NCBI GenBank assembly: GCA_032622095.1
Contig: CP136065.1
Coordinates: forward strand, 39,871,503 to 39,935,502
Length of the DNA: 64,000 nucleotides
Direction: 5' to 3'
From: Siphonodentalium dalli
Lineage: Eukaryota > Mollusca > Scaphopoda > Gadilida > Siphonodentaliidae
Shown here: piece by piece, positions 58,100 through 64,000 of the stretch
How positions within the stretch are numbered: position 1 is the first letter of the stretch
Layout: every line of letters starts with the position of its first letter
Translations under genes and position numbers: made by a program
Notes under the pieces: generated by a model
Databases searched by the model: none
The model's input: only the letters and a program-made list of their open reading frames with translations
What the model was told of the DNA's origin: nothing

Positions 58100-58540
58100 G
58101 GCCTTATATACATGACGTATAGGCCCTATATATACGCCGACAGACATTTTATACACTGCTTTACATGCCTTATATACACTGCTATACATGCCGTATAAAC
58201 TCTGACATATAGGCTAATATTTTCTGACATACATGCATTATATACACTGCTATACATGCCGTATAAACTCTGACATATAGGCTTATATTTTCTGACATAC
58301 ATGCATTATATACACTGCTATACATGCCGTATACACTCTGACATATAGGCTTATATTTTCTGACATACATGTATTATATACACTGCTATACATGCCGTAT
58401 AAACTCTGACATATAGGCATTATATTCTCTGACATACATGCATTATATACACTGCTATACATGCCGTATACACTCTGACATATAGGCTTATATTTTCTGA
58501 CATACTATACATGTCTTATATTCTCTGAAACATTATGCCT
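58100..58540. repeat. 68-bp higher-order satellite of CTGACATA units
   Basis: CTGACATATAGGCTTATATT, CTGACATACATGCATTATAT and ACACTGCTATACATGCCGTA alternate; the trio repeats every 68 bp (58202, 58270, 58338). Same basic unit as 59306-60835. Confidence 0.9.
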
Positions 58541-58563
58541 TATATTATATAGATAATGAATGG

Positions 58564-58676
58564 CTTGGAGTTGACTATGCCAAAATAGTGGTCCTCGAGG
58601 AGGAATAGTCCACGAGCCACAGGCAAGTGGACCATTCCTCCTCGAGGACCACTATTTTGGCATAGTCAACGACAAG
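58564..58676. mobile_element. Near-perfect hairpin element, CTTGGAGTTGACTATGCC type
   Basis: Arms of about 49 bp (CTTGGAGTTGACTATGCC, then TAGTGGTCCTCGAGGAGGAA and the inverse) with a 13-bp loop. Flanked by TATTATATAGATAATG on the left and ACATTCATTATTTATTATAT on the right. Related copies at 14712 and 60851. Confidence 0.88.
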
Positions 58677-58690
58677 ACATTCATTATTTA

Positions 58691-59305
58691 TTATATTATA
58701 TGGAACATTTGTGCCAATTCTCACACAATTTCTGAGTCTGATTTTGTCACATTTTTATTTACCTTGAATTTTGGAAATCGGTCTCAGATTTTACAATTTA
58801 CGGCAGTATTTTGATGATGGCAGGGGAGCATAACTATGTTATTAGTTACATCTAACAGCATCTCTTCATGATTCATTCATTCATTTTTATAAATTCGTCA
58901 TTAGCAAAGACATTTGGCGAAATTTTAGAAGTTAACTTGTTAAACTTCGATTAACCGGAAAAGGAAATTATAAATAACGTCCACTGGCATTGCAAAATTA
59001 CGACTGGCCGCTTGCCAACTAAACGAACAAACTATTAAATACATTGGCTTGATATCATCGGATATTTGTAAGATCATTGCAATTCATCAATAAATCTAAT
59101 GATATACCGATATTTCAACAAATATCGCACACGGTATAGTTTAAGATTGGTCGTATCTTCAGGCGGCAGCCCGATTTCGCGAAATGAGTTTGTTACTATA
59201 AATAGAAAAAGAATGGTAGGCATGTAGGAATCCTACTGGGGTACTATCGTAAAATAGTATAGCAGTGTGCAGCAATCAGAATGCGAGAAAGTCACGTGAG
59301 ATATA
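58691..59305. other. No gene recognised
   Basis: Unique AT-rich DNA between two blocks of the same satellite. Confidence 0.4.
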
Positions 59306-60569
59306 ATATACTCTGATACACATGCCTTATATACTCTGACACATATACCTTATATACTCTGACACATATACCTTATATACTCTGATACACATGCCTTATA
59401 TACTCTGACACATATACCTTATATACTCTGACACATAGGCTTTGTATACTCTGATACACATGTCTTATATACACTGCTATCCATTCCTTATATACACTGC
59501 TATACATGCCGTATATACTCGTACACACAGACCTTATATATTCTGACACACAGGCCTTGTATACTCTGACACCCAGGCCATATTTACACTGACATACATA
59601 CCTTATAGATATATACTCTGACACATATGCCTGGTATACTCTGATACACATGCCTTATATACACTGCTATACATGCCTTATATACTCGTACACACATACC
59701 TTATATATTCAGACACACATGCCTTATACACTCTGACGCATGCCTTATATATACTCAGATATACAGGCATTTTATACACTGATATACAGGCCTTATATAT
59801 TCTTACACACATGCCTTATATATTCAGACACACGGGCATTATATACGCTAACACACAGGCCTTATATACTCAGACACACAGGCCTTATATACACTGAAAT
59901 ACATGCCCTATATATATACTCTGACACACAGGCCGTATATACTGTGACACACATACCTTATATATATACTCTGATATACACACAGGTATTATATATTCTG
60001 ACACATATGTAGTATATACACTGGCACGCGGGCCTTAATACTCTGACACACAGGCCGTATATACACTGACACACAGGCCGTATTTACTCTGATACACATG
60101 CCTTATATACCCTGACATACTGGCCTTATATACTCTGACACACAGGCCTTATATACTATGACACACAAGCCTTATATGCTCTGATATACAAACTTATATA
60201 TAATATGACACACGGGCCTTATATACTCTGACACTCAGGCGTTATATACTCTGACACACATGCCGTATATACTCTGACACACAGGCCTCGTATACACTGA
60301 CATACATACCTTATTGATATATACTCTGACGCACAGGCCTTATATACTCTGATATACAAACATTATATATTTATACTCTGACACACAGGCCTTATATGCT
60401 CTGATATACAAACCTTATATATATATACTTTGACACACAGGCTTTATATACTCTGACACACCCGCCGTATATATATATACCCTGACACACTGGCCTTATA
60501 TACTCTGACACACAGGCCGTATATATATACTCTGACACACTGGCCTTATATACTCTGACACACAGGCCT

Positions 60570-60626
<57 letters not shown>

Positions 60627-60835
60627 TGTGACACACAGGCTTTATACACTCTACACACATGCCTTATATATACTCTGATATACATGCATTATATATTCTG
60701 GCACACGGACCTTATATACTCTGATATACAGGCCGTATATACTCTGACACACATGCCTTATATACACTGATATCCAAACCTTATTATATATACACTCTCA
60801 TATGCAAACCTAATATACTCTGATATACATGATAT
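59306..60835. repeat. 22-24-bp CTCTGACACACAGGCCTTATATA satellite
   Basis: About 60 to 70 degenerate units of the form CTCTGACACACAGGCCTTAT, with TATATATA expansions, including a long (TA)n at about 60572-60625. Val/Tyr/Ser-rich frames on both strands are artefacts. Confidence 0.93.
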
Positions 60836-60900
60836 TATATAGATAATGCATGGCTTGGAGTTGACTATGCCAATAAAGTGGTCCTCGTGGAGGAATGTAT
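60836..60900. mobile_element. Left half of a CTTGGAGTTGACTATGCC hairpin element
   Basis: TATTATATAGATAATGCATG, then GCTTGGAGTTGACTATGCCA and TGGTCCTCGTGGAGGAATG. The right arm is absent; the next minisatellite begins at once. Confidence 0.85.
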
Positions 60901-60904
60901 GTAT

Positions 60905-61305
60905 ACAGAGAGTTTGTTGTTAATATACTCGGCCTATTGTATGGATGAAGAGCGTTTGTTGATAATATAATCCTGCTATGGTATAAATAAAGAGCGTTAT
61001 TTTCAATCTATTCCTGGTAAAGTATGAATAAAGATGAATGAAGCGTTTGTTAAGCTATCCCTGATAAGGTGTGAATAAAGAGCGTTTATTGGTAAACTAT
61101 TCCTGATAAGGTATTAATAAAAAGCGGTTTGTCGTTAATCTATTCCAGCTAATGTACGAATAAAGAGCTTTTGTTGTTATTTTATTCCGGTTAATGTATG
61201 AATAAAGAGCGTTTGTCGTTAATCTATTCCAGCTAACGTATGAATAAAGAGCGTTTGCTGTTATTCTATTCCTGTTAATATATGAATACAGAGAGTTTGC
61301 CTCCT
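60905..61305. repeat. GAATAAAGAGCGTTTGTT minisatellite
   Basis: Seven to eight units of about 52-58 bp: GAATAAAGAGCGTTTGTTG, then TTAATCTATTCCAGCTAATG. The inverse AACGCTCTTTATTATTTCCA occurs inside the elements at 32596, 51612 and 52423. Confidence 0.9.
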
Positions 61306-62130
61306 GGTTTGCGGAAACGTGAAAATAGCATGAAACTTGCTGTTATTTAGGTAACTTTTGTACATATACCATCTTAATATATAGCCTACCGGTAGTTCGT
61401 GCATTTGTCGACCAACGTGGTCCGTACCATCAAACTACTTAATTTCAGTTTCAAATGGCCCATATCCGTTTAAATAGATATGTTATACTAGGCAATACAT
61501 AGGAGAGTTGGGGTGAAAATGAGGATGGCGGATAAGTTCAACGTGCCTTTCCCATGAAATAGCAAAACGGTCGACGAGTATTTCATGGTAAAACAAATTG
61601 TCGATTTATCTTAATCTCAGTGAATCTGTATATCAACCTAGCTTTAGTCTTACGTGCCGTTATATAGTATTGCGAAGAGGGGTCGATAATCAATAAGATC
61701 CACATTTCGATTTTAAAAAGGAATTGTGTCGAACCCGTGACTTCTTCGATGGCGTGCCTAGAGTACATACAGTATCATCCCGGACATGAAACCATGCGCG
61801 AGAGGAACGGCGATACGAAATTTACCCAGTATGTTTTTTTTTATAGTGGTCCTGAGATTATGTTGCTTCTTAAATCACTTTCTCTGCACTCATCGTGACA
61901 ACGAGTTTTGATTAATGATACTCACGGTAATGGGAATGATATTGTACCACTGAGAGCTTTCCGATGAATTGCAACAAGCCATATTTCCGACTAAATCCTG
62001 AAATATTACCCATAATGCTGCTGTGGTTAAGGAGTCGATTATTTAGGACATCCTGTATCTACCATTATGAAATGCTATTCATGTTTATATATAAGATTTT
62101 AGTTCAGTTCGATGTTATTCAATAGATAGA
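61306..62130. other. No gene recognised
   Basis: No domain-bearing frame or clear repeat. Confidence 0.4.
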
Positions 62131-62274
62131 GGATCTCACACGAGTTTCTATTTTATACGGAATTTATCAACCGAGTTCACTATTCGATTTGAGCCGAGGT
62201 TTACAGAGGCTCAAATAGAATTTAGTGGACGAGGTTGATGAATTACGTATAAAATAGAACGAGTTTGAGATACC
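62131..62274. mobile_element. Small inverted-repeat element (GGATCTCACACGAG ends)
   Basis: Left arm about 62131-62196 (GGATCTCACACGAGTTTCTA ... ATTCGATTTGAGCC), right arm about 62209-62274 (GGCTCAAATAGAATTTAGTG ... GAGTTTGAGATACC), roughly 85 percent paired, short loop. No duplication recognised. Confidence 0.75.
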
Positions 62275-63634
62275 TTTTATCACATGATCAAATAAATGCG
62301 AAGCAACGCGAAGTATTCATCGAAAACAACACAACAATCCTAAACTTCAGCAATCGCAAGTCATTTAAATAATGGCGTGACGTCATGGCACGCGCTAATA
62401 TTATACGTGTGTCTTACCAATAATTATGAAGCTGGTTTTGTGGGTTAATTATGTGATAAATTTATATCTAAAGTATTGTCAAATCAATATATGTGTTTGT
62501 TTCGGTCTATTCAATCTAAGTATTTTCTATACATGTTATAATTCTCAGTATATAGTGATACATTCGTTGCAAATTGTCTAAGTTATAACCCCTCACTTAA
62601 TTATCGCTTCAAAGTGCAATTTGATTAATCAGATAAGATACTGCTTCTGGATATTTAGCAAGTGTCAAGTTTTCGGCTTCATTATAAATATTCGGTAAAT
62701 TCAAAATAATCGATACACCGAATATTACGTTGGAACATCAACTGTGTCACCAAATGTACATCTCTCATCCAGTCGGAATTTCGGATTTTGTGAAATAAAA
62801 GTATGTAAAATTCCACAAGGACTCAACAGTTTACCAACACCCAGCTACAAAATGCAACGAAATCATGCAATTAACCCTATTTATACTAAATATTCATTGA
62901 CCAATAATTATCCCTTTGGAAATGTTAAGATAATAACTTCAACATTTCCCTCCAATAAATATGACTCCACTGTCTGCACCTGTATTATCCGTCCTTTGCT
63001 TATTATTCCCGAACACTCCCCCAGATGAATAATGGACTATTCCAAAATATATACTGTTATAACTGGGTGGTAGAATCCATTTAGTATATACCAGGCCGAT
63101 ATCTATAATTGAGACTTGATTATTTTATATCGCTTTAAATTTTACGAACAGTCGAGGTATTATTGAAGAGGAAAGTCGGGTAATTCAAATCGTTTCTTCT
63201 GAAATTAATTTATTCCGTATTAAGTGAAAACGGTTGTACAGCCACGTATACTCCGTCGCCTCGGGGAATTGGACCAATCAGAATCGTCCCTTTGATTGCA
63301 ACTCTCGTGTTGCCAATAGAGCAGACCTGACCCCGACAACCTTGCTGAAAATACATCTATTTTGTGAGGCGTGGAGACATCGTTTATGCAAATGGTCGAT
63401 GTTTTCATGAGAAAGCCATTACGACCAGCCTAACTGGAGAATTGCTATAATTCATCAATCCCTACATAACGAGATTGTATCCAAGTTGAATGAAATGTTT
63501 TGTTTCGGATCTAAGTTCCTCTTCTGCATTTCAATGGTGGAAATAAAAAGAAAACGCGTATATTTCCGAACTGCATGCATGGGGTATATATTGCTGCCTA
63601 AGTGAGTTACGTCCGCGTGCAGACGCACCAGTTT
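62275..63634. other. No gene; two dispersed-repeat segments
   Basis: 62590-62720 matches 4935-5060, and 63008-63090 resembles 29120-29240. Frames at 62744-63637 have no recognisable domain. Confidence 0.45.
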
Positions 63635-64000
63635 CAAGCCTGATTATAGTATGTCTGTCATTTGCAGAATGATCGAGGTCCCAGAGGGTGAATTTAGTGA
63701 CGCTATCCCGCATAACGGGCTAGCATCACTAAATTCACCCTCTGGGGGCCTAATTCTGCTTAGGTCTCGTCTTCTCTGGAAAGTTTCTTTATTATCAAAT
63801 TTCTATAGAAACTTCTTCACATGGATTATATTATATTTCTTTTTTAGTTTAGTTTCTCTGTACCCCCAAATTGGCAGACGACACATTGCATAATCGAGGT
63901 TCCCAATGGGTGTACATCACAATATTAACCATTTCGGAACTTCAATATGAGTCTATGTCTCCCATAGCATTTGAGGCCATGTGGAATGAGGTCCCAAGAG
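63635..64000. mobile_element. Hairpin MITE complex, cut by the window end
   Basis: Starts CAAGCCTGATTATAGTATGT, then a GCAGAATGATCGAGGTCCCAG hairpin (about 63665-63758) and a spacer (63765-63970) that is the inverse of 29690-29890. A second hairpin begins at about 63985 (GAATGAGGTCCCAAGAG). Confidence 0.75.

Noticed and set aside
59373-60685. Val-Ser-Glu-Tyr repeat proteins on the minus strand
   Set aside because: Translations of the CTGACACACAGGCCTTATAT satellite; frames open on both strands.

Overview
This is eukaryotic, non-coding, repeat-dominated DNA, almost certainly from an animal and most likely an aquatic invertebrate (mollusc-like is a guess; the sequence does not settle it). The reasons are decayed non-LTR retrotransposon reverse transcriptases, many short DNA transposons with clean target-site duplications, long minisatellites, di- and trinucleotide repeats, AT-rich spacers and no long open frames. 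I found no convincing host gene, rRNA, CRISPR array or operon. The longest open frames are transposon remnants or low-complexity artefacts.

Layout. 1-4700: a piggyBac-like TTAA-flanked element (495-4188) whose hairpin core has expanded into an array and was split by a 2.7-kb repeat with its own 143-bp modules, followed by a complete fold-back element (4270-4700) flanked by a 9-10-bp duplication. 7.1-11.9 kb: a LINE on the minus strand (LINE-A), rearranged at its 3' end, split by a 1.1-kb hAT-like element, and seeding a 53-bp satellite of about 22 copies at its upstream end. 17.6-26.7 kb: two relatives of a second LINE family on the minus strand (LINE-B, LINE-C). LINE-C is split by a 3.5-kb fold-back element (22423-25941) with very similar long inverted arms and a 6-bp target duplication. 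28.8-31.5 kb: a 38-bp minisatellite, a hairpin-bearing MITE complex and a second copy of the family seen at 980-3663. 32.3-33.2 kb: a TTAA-flanked element beside a paralogous empty site. 35-42 kb: palindromic MITEs, a LINE 3' end, a very uniform 32-bp satellite inside inverted repeats and a second hAT-like copy nested in another inverted-repeat element. 42.6-45.5 kb: a 439-bp duplication and a 50-bp satellite. 47.6-57.8 kb: more MITEs, including two further copies of the 32.6-kb element and two sizes of a TGACCCGCC-ended element. 58-61.3 kb: satellites joined to a hairpin element. 62-64 kb: a small inverted-repeat element and the start of another hairpin MITE.

Together: the window is a transposon graveyard with readable stratigraphy. 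LINE insertions are oldest; hAT-like and fold-back elements later landed inside LINE reading frames; several satellites appear to have grown from transposon pieces. One hairpin core occurs inside elements with quite different ends. Frames, boundaries and target duplications were checked by eye. Family names rest on terminal and protein motifs only.
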